Assembly (NCBI RefSeq): GCF_900112755.1
Contig: NZ_FOMW01000016.1
Location: forward strand, 1-64,000
Source of the DNA: Sulfitobacter brevis
GTDB lineage: Bacteria > Pseudomonadota > Alphaproteobacteria > Rhodobacterales > Rhodobacteraceae
Reading direction: 5' to 3'
Length of the DNA: 64,000 nucleotides
Shown: piece by piece, positions 37,021-45,505 of the stretch
Numbering within the stretch: the stretch's first letter is position 1
Layout of the letters: each line of letters starts with the position of its first letter
The notes under the pieces: generated by a model
Database searches by the model: none
Told to the model about the DNA's origin: nothing
The model's input: the letters and a program-made list of their open reading frames with translations, nothing else
Made by a program: the position numbers and the translations under genes

Positions 37021-37687
37021 TCAAGATGCGGGCTCCGACTTCATATCCTCACCTGAATCGATAATCATCATCCGGTTTGCCGGAAACGGGCGCAGAAGCT
37101 TGGCCGCATCATCAGGCGAGCCCATCAGCCATGCCTCCCAATCCGACTGGTCCACAATGACTGGCATGCGGTCAGGGTGAATTGGTTTCACGGTCTCATT
37201 TGGGGTGGTCGTGACCATCGAGTAGGTATCGATCTCCGTCAGTTTCTTGCCGTATGATCCGCGGTAATGGTTCCAAATTCCGGCAAACGCGAAGAGAGAA
37301 CGGTCATCAACCGCAAACCAATTTTATGTCCCTGGGGCTCGACCTTTGTGCTTCACCGAAGGATGTGGCGGGTACCAGACAACGCCGGCTTTCGAAGCTT
37401 GCCTTCCAAAACCTGGAGATGCGGATTTTGTCGTCGCGCGCATTGTTAATGGCCTTCGGCTGGATCGGATCTCCAGTTTTCTTGGATTTCTGAGGCATCA
37501 CAAACCCCCAGTGCATCGCTTTTAGGTCACGAGATCCCTCTAAAATTACCCTGACCACGGGTCCATCATTCTTTGGATAGATTGCACGGAGGGGCTCAGC
37601 ATTCCCAAGCAGATCGTTAGCCGCAGGAACGTCGAACAAGCGGCGCATGAGCTCCTGAGTGGAGGTATTGGCATAAAGGTTGCACAT
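37021..37687 (-). pseudogene. SRAP (YedK/HMCES-like) gene with a single-base frameshift
   Basis: SRAP proteins crosslink to abasic sites in single-stranded DNA through Cys2. The first part (from 37687) starts MCNLYANTSTQEL, with Cys2 exposed after Met removal, and runs to CLVPATSFGEAQ. The second part, in another frame (ends 37021), continues WFAVDD, FAFAGIWNHY and then HPDRMPVIV with the conserved His. Removing one base from the T4 run at 37322-37325 joins the halves into one protein of normal length (about 220 residues). So it is either a recent pseudogene or a sequencing slip. It lies within the accessory region and may have been island cargo. Confidence 0.85.
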
Positions 37688-38219
37688 ACGAAAGACTACG
37701 TCGACCAGCAGGGTTCGGCAATTGCTTCGAAGCCTGCCTGCCATTCTCAGCGAGCAGTCGGATAGGGCTACTTGGCAGCCTTCCCGTGTGTTTTATTGCC
37801 CTATGATCGCCTTGCGCCGTTTTACCGCGCTCCAAAAACACGTCCGGGGTAATTTTTCTCGGCACAGTCCGCTTTCTACCTCTTAGTCACATTGAGGCAG
37901 GCGACCTTGTCACAGCCAGATTGTAGTAAGTGGATTGGCCTATACTAAATTCTCAAAACCCACATGCTTATAAATCGCCGGCATTTTATGCGATTGTAGG
38001 TCGAAAATGAGCGTAGATTTTTCCATAGAGTTTAGTTCTTTTTTCATATTCTGCTCTGAATATTCTTTCAGATTGCAATGTCGGGCGCAAATTTCATAAA
38101 GCCAGAGAATGATTGAGATAAGCTACTGCCTAAAGAATTCCCAAAAAAGTTAGTGCACCGCTTTAAAGTCTGCGCTAAGAGCGCAACCTTAATGCGTAAC
38201 CTTAGTTGGAGTAACTAAA
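37688..38219. other. AT-rich intergenic region upstream of the H-NS-like gene
   Basis: No supported gene. From about 37920 the DNA is visibly richer in A and T than the backbone, with runs such as TTAGTTCTTTTTTCATATTC. AT-rich, bent DNA upstream of H-NS-family genes is often their own binding target. A GGAG ribosome site precedes the ATG at 38220. Confidence 0.4.
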
Positions 38220-38570
38220 ATGAACGACGATCTCAGAGGAATGTCTCGCAAAGAGCTTGAGAAGCTACTCGCAAAAGTTGAAAAAGCACTTGAGACCTCA
38301 CGGGCTCGTGACCAACGAGATGCTCGTAAAGCTGCACAAAAAGCGGCTGCGGAATTCGGGTTTTCGCTCAATGATATTTCAGATGATGAGAAGCCAACGG
38401 CCAAGAATACCAAGGTGAAGGCAAAGGCCAAAAAAGCTAAGAGCCCATCAAAGCCTAAGTTCGCAAATCCATCTGACAAAACTCAGACTTGGACGGGCAA
38501 AGGCCGCCAGCCAGAATGGTATCGAACTGAAATTGAAACAGGCACAAACCCTGACGACATGTTAATCTAA
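38220..38570 (+). CDS. H-NS family nucleoid protein
   Basis: A 116-residue H-NS/HvrA-like protein. The N-terminal coiled-coil oligomerisation helix (MSRKELEKLLAKVEKALE) is followed by a Lys/Ala-rich linker (about 58-82). The C-terminal DNA-binding domain has KFANPSDKTQTWTGKGRQPE and EWYRTEI, where the GKGRQP loop enters the AT-rich minor groove. It would silence foreign AT-rich DNA such as this accessory region. The start follows GGAGTAACTAAA. It is a single gene. Confidence 0.9.
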   Translation: MNDDLRGMSRKELEKLLAKVEKALETSRARDQRDARKAAQKAAAEFGFSLNDISDDEKPTAKNTKVKAKAKKAKSPSKPKFANPSDKTQTWTGKGRQPEWYRTEIETGTNPDDMLI

Positions 38571-38649
38571 CTTGGAATTGCTCAGGGGGATGTTTGATCT
38601 TGGCAAACTCTCTCTCTGAGAACGAAAGTGAATATTAGTTTACAGCCTG

Positions 38650-38860
38650 CTAATCGCTCAGACTGGGCCTGTTGCGTATTCGGGCCGCCCCCAGCACTCG
38701 TTTAGCCACCTTACGTTTAAAAGCGACTGGGGTTTTCCATCCCAGTGCTGAGGTTCGGCATCACTAACCATAAAAGCTGTTGATGTAATCAAAGACTGCG
38801 ACCTCAGCCTGTGAGAACTAAGACCACGCCGCTTTTGGACGGACTCTGTATATTTCAAGC
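38650..38860 (-). pseudogene. IS3-family transposase OrfB C-terminal remnant
   Basis: The minus strand encodes QAEVAVFDYINSFYG, two stops, then SALGWKTPVAFKRKVAKRVL before a stop. This is the end of an IS3-family OrfB, where the intact form is FYNxRRxHSALG with the substrate region after the last acidic residue. Only the tail is left, with stop codons in the middle. It lies in the 520-bp gap between the H-NS-like and DCC genes; nothing else in that gap is recognisable. Confidence 0.75.
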
Positions 38861-39091
38861 CTGATACCTTTCACGCGATATCTCTCGGGGCACCAGCCAA
38901 ATGTCACTATAAAGGCTGACCAATGTGTCCGGTTGGGCGTTGTTTTGATCGTACGTCTTCATCGGCTTTTCCTCATCTTGCAGCGACCAGTGGCATCCGG
39001 CAACCTGATCGCAGGAGGGCCTGGAATGACCCAATGTTGTCGTTTCTTATGAAACGACGCATGCTGGGTCCAAAGAACTGTGGAGAGTAGA

Positions 39092-39553
39092 ATGGCAGCA
39101 CTTGCAGAGAGAACAGCCTATTCGTATCGAGAGGATCCAGCCGTTCCTGCCTTCGACGACAGTGGTCAAATAGCGGTGATGGACGGCGACTGCGCACTTT
39201 GCTCCTGGGGTGCGCGCACAATCGCGAAACTGGATAAAGCTGGGACGTTCCGCCTTTGCCCCGCCCAGTCGAAAACCGGCGATGCTCTCGTACGTCATTA
39301 CGGACTGGACCCGGTTGACCCTGAGACTTGGCTCTTTATCGAAGACGGGCAAGCATGGTCCGGTATGGAAGCGATCATCCGGATTGGCGAGCGCTTGGGC
39401 AGTGCAGCAAGGCTCGCCAGCCTGTTACGCGTTCTCCCGCGAGGGCTCCGCGAATGGATATATCGCCGTATAGCGCACAATCGGTATCGTTTCGGCAAGT
39501 CCGACATGTGCGCTACGCCCGACGATAAGCTGCGCCGAAGACTGATGACCTGA
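39092..39553 (+). CDS. DCC family (DUF393) thiol-disulfide oxidoreductase-like protein
   Basis: A 153-residue protein of the DCC1-like family. The signature is VMDGDCALCSWGARTIAKLD, where Asp-x-x-Cys-x-x-Cys names the family, and the C-terminal RRIAHNRYRFGK is also conserved. The CxxC suggests redox activity but the function is not established. I use the ATG at 39092, which follows GTGGAGAGTAG; a GTG at 39080 is in frame. It is flanked by IS debris and a small monooxygenase. Confidence 0.8.
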   Translation: MAALAERTAYSYREDPAVPAFDDSGQIAVMDGDCALCSWGARTIAKLDKAGTFRLCPAQSKTGDALVRHYGLDPVDPETWLFIEDGQAWSGMEAIIRIGERLGSAARLASLLRVLPRGLREWIYRRIAHNRYRFGKSDMCATPDDKLRRRLMT

Positions 39554-39746
39554 GCATTCCGCGATATTTACGCATGTGTACATTCAAGGGAGCAATCTCG
39601 GCCCTAACGGCCATCCAGCATGGGCTTGGGATGCTGCGTCTGCAGCCCGCATTGCCGACATTCGCTACAGGCGCGAAAAACTGGAAAGGTCGAACTCGTA
39701 GCCTAAATGCGAAGCGGTCTTTCGTTGTTCGAGCACCGGACGGCTC

Positions 39747-40064
39747 TCAGAAAACCCCCGCCACCTCATACATTACCGGCTCGAAGCGTGTGGCAAGCCC
39801 TGCAATCTCGCGGTTCCGTGCTCGCATTTCTTCACTACGTAGCATCGCCTGAAAGTCCTCACGATTCGCCCATTGCGAATAGTTTGCTATCCGCGTCTGC
39901 GCGTCGTTAACGTGCAAACCCGCGGCGATGAAGCCGGGCTGTTGAGAGATGAAATCGCGATAGGCTCCCTGCAACTTGTCCATTAGATCAGCGCAGGTGC
40001 CTGGGGAGCATTCGAACGTGGTGATGACGGTCTGGCATGCGGCGGTTGTATCAATCTTGAGCAT
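39747..40064 (-). CDS. Antibiotic biosynthesis monooxygenase (ABM) domain protein
   Basis: A 105-residue dimeric alpha+beta barrel protein of the ABM type. It has TTFECSPGTCADLMDKL, the PGFIAAGLHV strand and IANYSQWANREDFQAML, which is the typical W-x-x-x-xxF helix. Members act on quinol-like small molecules or heme, or only bind them. I start at 40064 because GGAGGAGG precedes it; the longer frame to 40208 lacks a site. The substrate is unknown. Confidence 0.8.
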   Translation of the reverse strand: MLKIDTTAACQTVITTFECSPGTCADLMDKLQGAYRDFISQQPGFIAAGLHVNDAQTRIANYSQWANREDFQAMLRSEEMRARNREIAGLATRFEPVMYEVAGVF

Positions 40065-40441
40065 CGAGTCCTCCTCCATTGCATTATAGCAGTTATCGCA
40101 CCGTCTTGCGCGGGTGCATGATTGCTCGGCGTCGACCAGCGGTTTTAAGACAATGAATGGCACGAAGTCTGGGTATATTTGGTTGCTTTCGGACCTCGGA
40201 GGCAGCAACGCGTCTTGATAACGGGTTCAGGGTGTCAAAGGCAATCGCGGCCCATTGCCGCCTTTCACCCTTTGGTAGACATGCTGCGCTGCGGCCTGTC
40301 GAACCGGCCATTCGTGCATCGCGCAGCATACTCACCGCTTAAACGTCGGTCTGCGGACAACGTGTGCTTTCGTTGCGCGTTCGCCAATGACCGCTTTATT
40401 CACTTCGAGGCGGCATGCTTTGGTCGACCTGTCTTGCCGCT
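40065..40441. other. Intergenic region without a supported gene
   Basis: About 375 bp between the ABM gene and the TetR gene stop. Short open frames on both strands lack ribosome sites and family resemblance. The stretch near 40340-40420 (GGTCTGCGGACAACGTGTGC and after) resembles unannotated intergenic sequence common in roseobacters, but I cannot assign a function. Confidence 0.3.
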
Positions 40442-41041
40442 CTACTCGATTATCTCGAATGCATGTTGAAGAACGGTCGCGATGGTGGCGTTATCAACGC
40501 CTTCTTTTTGCATCCGCATCGCTCCACCGTTTTGAGCGTCGAAGTAAAGCGCCGCAGCATCGGTTGGTATTTTCAAACCGCACTCCCCTTTTGATTTAGC
40601 GGTCTCTATCCAGCCCATGTAGGCGTCCAACACCTCTTGGCGAAGCTGATCAACGTATTCACCTGTGGCTGACCCAAGGCTATCGCGCTGCGCACGCATG
40701 GCGACGAACAGGCATCCCAAGGGCAACCCAACTGCCTCGCGGTCTTGCGTTGCGAACGAGACCAAAGCGGCCTTTGCAGCGGCAAAGCTCTGATCTTGTT
40801 TCAGAATGTCGAACAACGGCAATAGAGCCAAGCTGCGATAGCTCTCGAGTGCTGCACGTTTCAAACCGTCATCGCTCCCGAATTCGCGGTAGATCCCGGG
40901 TTTTGAAGCACCTGTCAGCTTGCAGATCTCGCCGATGGAGACATCGGTCGGGCTGACATCCCAATATTGCATCAGCGCGGTCTGTAGAACGCGTTCTCGG
41001 CCCAGAGTTTTTGGTCGACCTCGTTTTTCAGTCTTTTCCAT
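40442..41041 (-). CDS. TetR-family transcriptional regulator
   Basis: A 199-residue repressor. The N-terminal helix-turn-helix lies at about residues 15-55, with the recognition stretch GEICKLTGASKPGIYREFG, a typical TetR sequence. The helical ligand domain follows. It is divergent from the alpha/beta hydrolase by about 100 bp and most likely represses that two-gene unit in response to a small hydrophobic ligand. The ligand is unknown. Confidence 0.88.
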   Translation of the reverse strand: MEKTEKRGRPKTLGRERVLQTALMQYWDVSPTDVSIGEICKLTGASKPGIYREFGSDDGLKRAALESYRSLALLPLFDILKQDQSFAAAKAALVSFATQDREAVGLPLGCLFVAMRAQRDSLGSATGEYVDQLRQEVLDAYMGWIETAKSKGECGLKIPTDAAALYFDAQNGGAMRMQKEGVDNATIATVLQHAFEIIE

Positions 41042-41142
41042 TTCGGACCTCTGGGTATTTTATAATTGACAGGCACGTACCGTACCCATAGTTACGAAAT
41101 AAATAGAGAAAGCGCCAGACGCCCTACAGGAGCCCAAGTAAG

Positions 41143-42117
41143 ATGCCAAAAGACCCAATTGGAATGCTGGGCCGCATGAACGCGGCAAGCTTGATGATGA
41201 TTACGCCTGAGTTCTTCAAAGTGCGGCGTCTGCGTGCCAAAGGGGCCGCAAAAATAAGCGAAACCCCAGCACGTTTCGCAATGAAACCGGAACGCATGAC
41301 CTTGGACGGTGTGGATATCCGCTTTGCGAGGGCCGGCAATCCGAACGGTCCAACCGTGCTTTTTCTGAGCCCACTACCGCAAAGCATCCTATGCTATGAT
41401 AAGGTTTGGGACGCTCTTGCAAATGACGCTAATTTGGTCGCCCTCGATCTGCCGGGCTTTGGCCGCAGCGCAGGTGACATGAGCTTTATGACATTCGAGG
41501 CGCAAAGTGCCTTCCTGGAAAAATTTGTCTCCAAAATGAGTCTGACGGACATTCATATTGTCGCGCCTGATATCGCGATGCCGGTAGCGCTGCACTATGT
41601 CATTCACCGCAATCACAAGGCAGCAAGCATTTTAGTCGGGGATGGACCGGGCATTCTGCCTTCGGACAACGGCAGCCTTGTCACCAAGATTATTCATTCC
41701 GGGTTCTGGCGATCGATGGTGAATATGACCGGCCCGCGCGCGTTTATTGCAGGTGCCATCCAGCTTGGGTACTTGCACTACAGCCCATCAGCAGAAGAGG
41801 TCGCGGACTATGTTGCCTCATACAAAGGGCGGATTAGTCAGGTTTCTCGATGGTTCAAGCATTACCCAGAAGGCTCCAAAGCCATTGATCCCCATCTGGA
41901 TACGCTCGAAGTCCCGGTTCATGTTTTTTGGGCTGATCAAGACGCTTTCCTGACAACCGATAATGCAGAACGATTGCACAAGCGCCTTCCCAAGAGTGCT
42001 TTGACAATTTTTGAAAATTGCGGCCATTTCTGTTATCAGGACAAGGGTCAGGAGTTTACCTATCTGGTCCGAAACTGGATCACGGGTGGGTATCACTTGG
42101 GGACCACATATGGCTGA
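41143..42117 (+). CDS. Alpha/beta hydrolase, haloalkane dehalogenase/epoxide hydrolase-like
   Basis: A 324-residue alpha/beta hydrolase. Catalytic domain pieces are TVLFLSPLPQSILCYDKVWD (oxyanion region), LVALDLPGFGRSAGD and a nucleophile elbow at HIVAPDIAMPVAL, with Asp where lipases have Ser. The C-terminal HVFWADQDAF carries the acid and FENCGHFCY the His. An Asp nucleophile suggests dehalogenase or epoxide-hydrolase chemistry, but the elbow lacks the usual Gly before the Asp, so activity is uncertain. It overlaps the next gene by 8 bp and is divergent from the TetR gene. Confidence 0.8.
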   Translation: MPKDPIGMLGRMNAASLMMITPEFFKVRRLRAKGAAKISETPARFAMKPERMTLDGVDIRFARAGNPNGPTVLFLSPLPQSILCYDKVWDALANDANLVALDLPGFGRSAGDMSFMTFEAQSAFLEKFVSKMSLTDIHIVAPDIAMPVALHYVIHRNHKAASILVGDGPGILPSDNGSLVTKIIHSGFWRSMVNMTGPRAFIAGAIQLGYLHYSPSAEEVADYVASYKGRISQVSRWFKHYPEGSKAIDPHLDTLEVPVHVFWADQDAFLTTDNAERLHKRLPKSALTIFENCGHFCYQDKGQEFTYLVRNWITGGYHLGTTYG

Positions 42118-42451
42118 CTTCTTTTACGTCTCGATCACTGGATTGCAGCTGAAAAGAGTATGGCATGCGCCGAGGTTCTGGCTTCATGCAGCCGCATCAA
42201 TGTCGCAAGCAAAGTCAGCGGATGGATGCCTCTCGGCAGATGCACGCACAATCGACGGCGTTCATCACACTTTAACTGTTTGGACTTCTCGCAAAGCTAT
42301 GCTGGCCTACCTTTCGACGGGTGCGCATCTTAAGGCGATGAAGGCGTTCAAATCGTTTGCAACGGGTAAAGTGTATGGCTTTGAAACGGCAAAGGTTCCC
42401 GCATGGCCAACAGCCCATGCCCTCTGGCTCGACAAAGGTCGGCAGGTCTGA
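42110..42451 (+). CDS. Small ABM-like/DUF3291-type protein
   Basis: A 113-residue protein starting MADFFYVSITGLQLK. It has WHAPRFWLHAAASMSQA, THHTL-like strands (VHHTLTVWTSRKAMLAYL), then HLKAMKAFKSFATGKVYGFE, a pattern of small dimeric alpha+beta barrel proteins near ABM enzymes. The reaction is unknown. The start is set by an 8-bp overlap with the hydrolase stop, so it is co-translated with that gene and shares TetR control. Confidence 0.7.
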   Translation: MADFFYVSITGLQLKRVWHAPRFWLHAAASMSQAKSADGCLSADARTIDGVHHTLTVWTSRKAMLAYLSTGAHLKAMKAFKSFATGKVYGFETAKVPAWPTAHALWLDKGRQV

Positions 42452-43006
42452 TGACCTGCCCCTCCAAACGTCTCAGCGCTCAAGAAGATGATGCGTGAAG
42501 AGCAATGCTGACCTTGGTTTACTACGCAGCATCGGTCACATTGGGCACGAAGGAGCTATTCGCCGCCATCTCAGCCACGGACTGCTGCGGACTTAACCGT
42601 CATCCGACATTGCGAACTTAGTGTACGCTCTCGTGTCCACTTGTCGAAAGAATATCAAGGATAAGCAGGTTCGTCATGTTTTCCTTCTTGAACCATTCAG
42701 GCGTCACCAGTTGCGCGAGGCCCCACTGTGCAACCTGACCTTTTCCATTTCTGACGTCGACGTTTCGCCTTATGCCAACACTGGCCCGCTGAGATGTCGG
42801 CAAGATTGACAGAACAGTCCCCGAGCTCGCGCATCAGGCCGGGGCAATTGGGTCGGTCCTGATCAGGCGACGCTTTTCCGGACTGACAGCAGCTTTGATG
42901 GTTACCAGCATTTCAACCAGCACCCGGAAGCTTTGTTGGAACTCCTGTCGGAAAACACGAGCTAAATTTCTACTTCGATCCCTGTTATTTTAGGAGGGGT
43001 CCAAGA
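42452..43006. other. Intergenic region with possible coding fragments
   Basis: About 555 bp between the hydrolase unit and the HxlR stop. The minus strand at about 42621-42680 reads MTNLLILDILSTSGHESVH, then a stop, which resembles the first residues of an azoreductase. The plus strand near 42860-42965 reads DSSFDGYQHFNQHPEALLEL ending LSENTS and a stop. Both look like gene ends with their bodies lost, but they are too short to name with confidence. Confidence 0.35.
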
Positions 43007-43372
43007 CTACGGCTCAGCGCTTTGGTCATATGCTTCCCGCGCAGCATCGATCGTGGTGAGATTTTCCAGTGCCCAATAACCCAAAGCACTGACAGGTTCT
43101 CGGAATGACTGACCCATTTCGGTGAGATTGTATTCGACTTTTGGTGGGATTGTTGGGTGATAGGTTCGGTTCACGAGACCGTCGCGCTCCAACTCTTTCA
43201 GAGTCAGGCTGAGCATCCGTTGCGAGATGCCAAGGTTGCGCTTGAGTTCATTGAACCGCAGCGTCCCGTATTGGGCCAAAGAGATCACGACAAGCACGCT
43301 CCAGCGGTCACCAACACGCGACAGCACCTCATTGATGCGTTTGCAGTCGGGGCATTGATCGTTGTCCAGCAT
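43007..43372 (-). CDS. HxlR-family transcriptional regulator
   Basis: A 121-residue winged-helix regulator. The family opening is CPDCKRINEVLSRVGDRWSV, with Cys residues near the N-terminus (QCPDC) that could sense electrophiles. The recognition region is LGISQRMLSLTLKELERDGLV and the wing is PPKVEYNLTEMG. I start at 43372 because GAAGGGAA precedes it. It is divergent from the nitroreductase-Hsp31 unit by 117 bp and probably controls it, as related regulators do for quinone or aldehyde stress genes. Confidence 0.87.
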   Translation of the reverse strand: MLDNDQCPDCKRINEVLSRVGDRWSVLVVISLAQYGTLRFNELKRNLGISQRMLSLTLKELERDGLVNRTYHPTIPPKVEYNLTEMGQSFREPVSALGYWALENLTTIDAAREAYDQSAEP

Positions 43373-43488
43373 GGCGGTTCCCTTCGTGTAACCGAGGTTC
43401 AAAAATGTGCCTTCTTGCGGCGCATGAAAGTACCTCATAGGTAGTCGGTTACAAATATATACCGCCGATTGAAGGCGCTGACAATAGG

Positions 43489-44139
43489 ATGAAACACATG
43501 ACTGCAAAGCCACTAAATGATCTTCTGAAATGGCGCTACGCCACCAAGAAAATGAACCCTTCCAAAGCTGTTTCACAGGACAAGGTTGATGCGATTATTG
43601 AAGCGATCCGCATGTCGCCGACATCCAGTGGCACGCAACCCTTTGAGCTGCTTGTGGTGACCAATCCTGACATCCGAAGCAAGATCGCCGAGGCAGCCGG
43701 TGGACAAGCGCAGATCACTGATGGCTCCCATCTGTTGGTTTTTGCGGCTTGGGATAACTACACAGCCGAGCGCATTGATAACGTCGTTGATCTGAATGTC
43801 GCGGCACGCGGAGACCTACCGATGCTTCGCGCCTACTATGACAATCTCAAGGCCAACTACCTGCCGCGCGAAGCAGAGGAAAATTACGCACATGCCGCGC
43901 GCCAAGCCTACATCGCGTTGGGTGTCGCGCTGATCGCCGCCGCCGAGCAAGAGGTCGACAGCACGCCAATGGAAGGGTTCGATCCCGATGCCGTGGACGC
44001 GATCCTTGGCCTTAAAGAGCGCGGCTTACGGTCAGTTGTGTTGCTGCCTCTTGGGTATCGCGACGAGAGCGGCGATTGGTTGCTTCCTATGGGTAAAGTC
44101 CGCAAATCACGTGACACAATCGTCACGGAGGTCAACTGA
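43489..44139 (+). CDS. Nitroreductase family (NfsB-like) flavoprotein
   Basis: A 216-residue FMN enzyme of the oxygen-insensitive nitroreductase family. The N-terminal FMN contact is LLKWRYATKKMNPSK, then MSPTSSGTQPFELLVVTN, QAYIALGVALIAAAEQE, and the C-terminal LGYRDESGDWL. It reduces nitroaromatics or quinones with NAD(P)H. It is the first gene of a pair with the Hsp31-like gene, 1 bp apart, with an HxlR regulator opposite, the layout of an electrophile defence unit. Confidence 0.9.
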   Translation: MKHMTAKPLNDLLKWRYATKKMNPSKAVSQDKVDAIIEAIRMSPTSSGTQPFELLVVTNPDIRSKIAEAAGGQAQITDGSHLLVFAAWDNYTAERIDNVVDLNVAARGDLPMLRAYYDNLKANYLPREAEENYAHAARQAYIALGVALIAAAEQEVDSTPMEGFDPDAVDAILGLKERGLRSVVLLPLGYRDESGDWLLPMGKVRKSRDTIVTEVN

Positions 44140-44140
44140 T

Positions 44141-44992
44141 ATGAGCTTTCTTCGCAAGCTTTTCCGCGCGACGCCGACACCCACTATCGACGGTGCATTC
44201 AGCCCTTCACCTTTGGCGATTAAATTGGGAACGTCGTCCACCACGGATTACGATGGCGGGGCTTATGCCAAACCTTACGTGGGCCGCAAAAACCGCCTGC
44301 TGATGATCTGCACCGAAGAACGCAATATGACGATGGCCAACGGGAAAAAATTCTCTACGGGCAACCATCCCGTCGAGATGGGTTTGCCAATGCTTCATCT
44401 GATGAATGCAGGCTTTGAAATTGATATTGTGACACCCACCGGCAGGCCTGTCGCAATTGAGGCGTGGGCGATGCCCACTGAAGATGCGGACGTCAAAAGG
44501 CTTTTCCGCGACTATGCAGATGCTTTTGCAAACCCCGGCAGCCTTGCAGAGTTCGTGGCAAGAAAGATGGATGATGCAGCGCCTTATGCGGCGGTTTACA
44601 TCCCCGGTGGCCACGGTGCGATGCTCGGTTTGCCCGACAATGCCGACGTCGGAAAAGTGCTGCATTGGGCCCATGAAGAAGGTTTATTTACGTTAGCTCT
44701 TTGTCACGGTCCCGCCGCACTGCTGGCCGCCAAGACCGAAAAAGGGTTCTTGTATGACGGGTACCAAATGACCGTGTTTCCAGATTCAGTTGATAAACAA
44801 ACCCCGATGATAGGCTACTTGCCGGGCCCTATGCCGTGGTGGGTTTGTGAGAAATTGACTGCACTGGGCGCACAGATCAGCAATACGAAAGCGGATGCAT
44901 CATGTCATATCGATCGGCGTCTGATTACGGGTGCGAGCCCCAAGGCCGCGAATGCTTTTGGCCGATTGGCAGCGGAAACTTTGCTGAAATAA
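44141..44992 (+). CDS. hchA: Hsp31/DJ-1 superfamily protein (glyoxalase III-like)
   Basis: A 283-residue class I glutamine amidotransferase-like protein of the Hsp31 branch. It has RNRLLMICTEERNM, GKKFSTGNHPVE (HchA-type metal/His region), VYIPGGHGAMLGLPD, and the catalytic nucleophile elbow TLALCHGPAALLA with the Cys-His pair, followed by a C-terminal His in ASCHIDRRL. HchA converts methylglyoxal to lactate without glutathione and can act as a chaperone. It follows the nitroreductase and would handle reactive aldehydes. The symbol is by resemblance. Confidence 0.82.
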   Translation: MSFLRKLFRATPTPTIDGAFSPSPLAIKLGTSSTTDYDGGAYAKPYVGRKNRLLMICTEERNMTMANGKKFSTGNHPVEMGLPMLHLMNAGFEIDIVTPTGRPVAIEAWAMPTEDADVKRLFRDYADAFANPGSLAEFVARKMDDAAPYAAVYIPGGHGAMLGLPDNADVGKVLHWAHEEGLFTLALCHGPAALLAAKTEKGFLYDGYQMTVFPDSVDKQTPMIGYLPGPMPWWVCEKLTALGAQISNTKADASCHIDRRLITGASPKAANAFGRLAAETLLK

Positions 44993-45505
44993 GTGCGTGA
45001 GCTCGAATCTGGTAGCAAGGCGCATTGCAGACATTTGTGCGCCTTGCAGCATCGGTCGAATTGGTCTCGGTGCTGCCTTCCGCGGTGCAGAAAGAAACCC
45101 CGTTTATCCGTTTGTCTGAATGTCAGCTCTCGCCCGAGGGGCAATCCTGGCTCGCAACTGCAGCGAATGACTTCTTCCCGCCCAAATTCACCTCACCGAA
45201 ACCGGGTCCGCGCCTTAGCCTTTTCAAGGCGCTGTTGAATGGGGATCGGATGTTCGCGCAATTTTTCGTTCAGCGTTCTGCAATAGCTCCGAAAGTACTC
45301 TTCGATATCTTCGGCGTTACACCTGAAGCAGCCGCGCTTAAGGTCATCAGACCAAGCGTTTGGGCATCCATCATGCGCTTGTGGGCCTCGCGGTCTGCCG
45401 TCTTTACGGCGTCAGGCACTACACCGGCGCGCATGTCGTGCAGATTGGAACGCACCACCTTTGTGACCGCCTATTGCGTTTCGATTCTCATATACCGTTA
45501 CGACG
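44993..45505. other. Region with open frames on both strands, no assigned gene
   Basis: About 510 bp between hchA and the aminotransferase stop. A plus frame from 45025 to 45546 (about 170 residues) lacks a ribosome site. A minus frame near 45270-45458 reads like a real protein segment (NLHDMRAGVVPDAVKTADRE), and the next minus frame continues RRGPGFGEVNLGGKKSFAAV. I suspect a broken minus-strand gene but cannot name a family. Confidence 0.3.

Noticed and set aside
42621..42680. Possible first residues of an azoreductase on the minus strand
   Set aside because: Only about 19 residues before a stop; too short to call a gene or named remnant.
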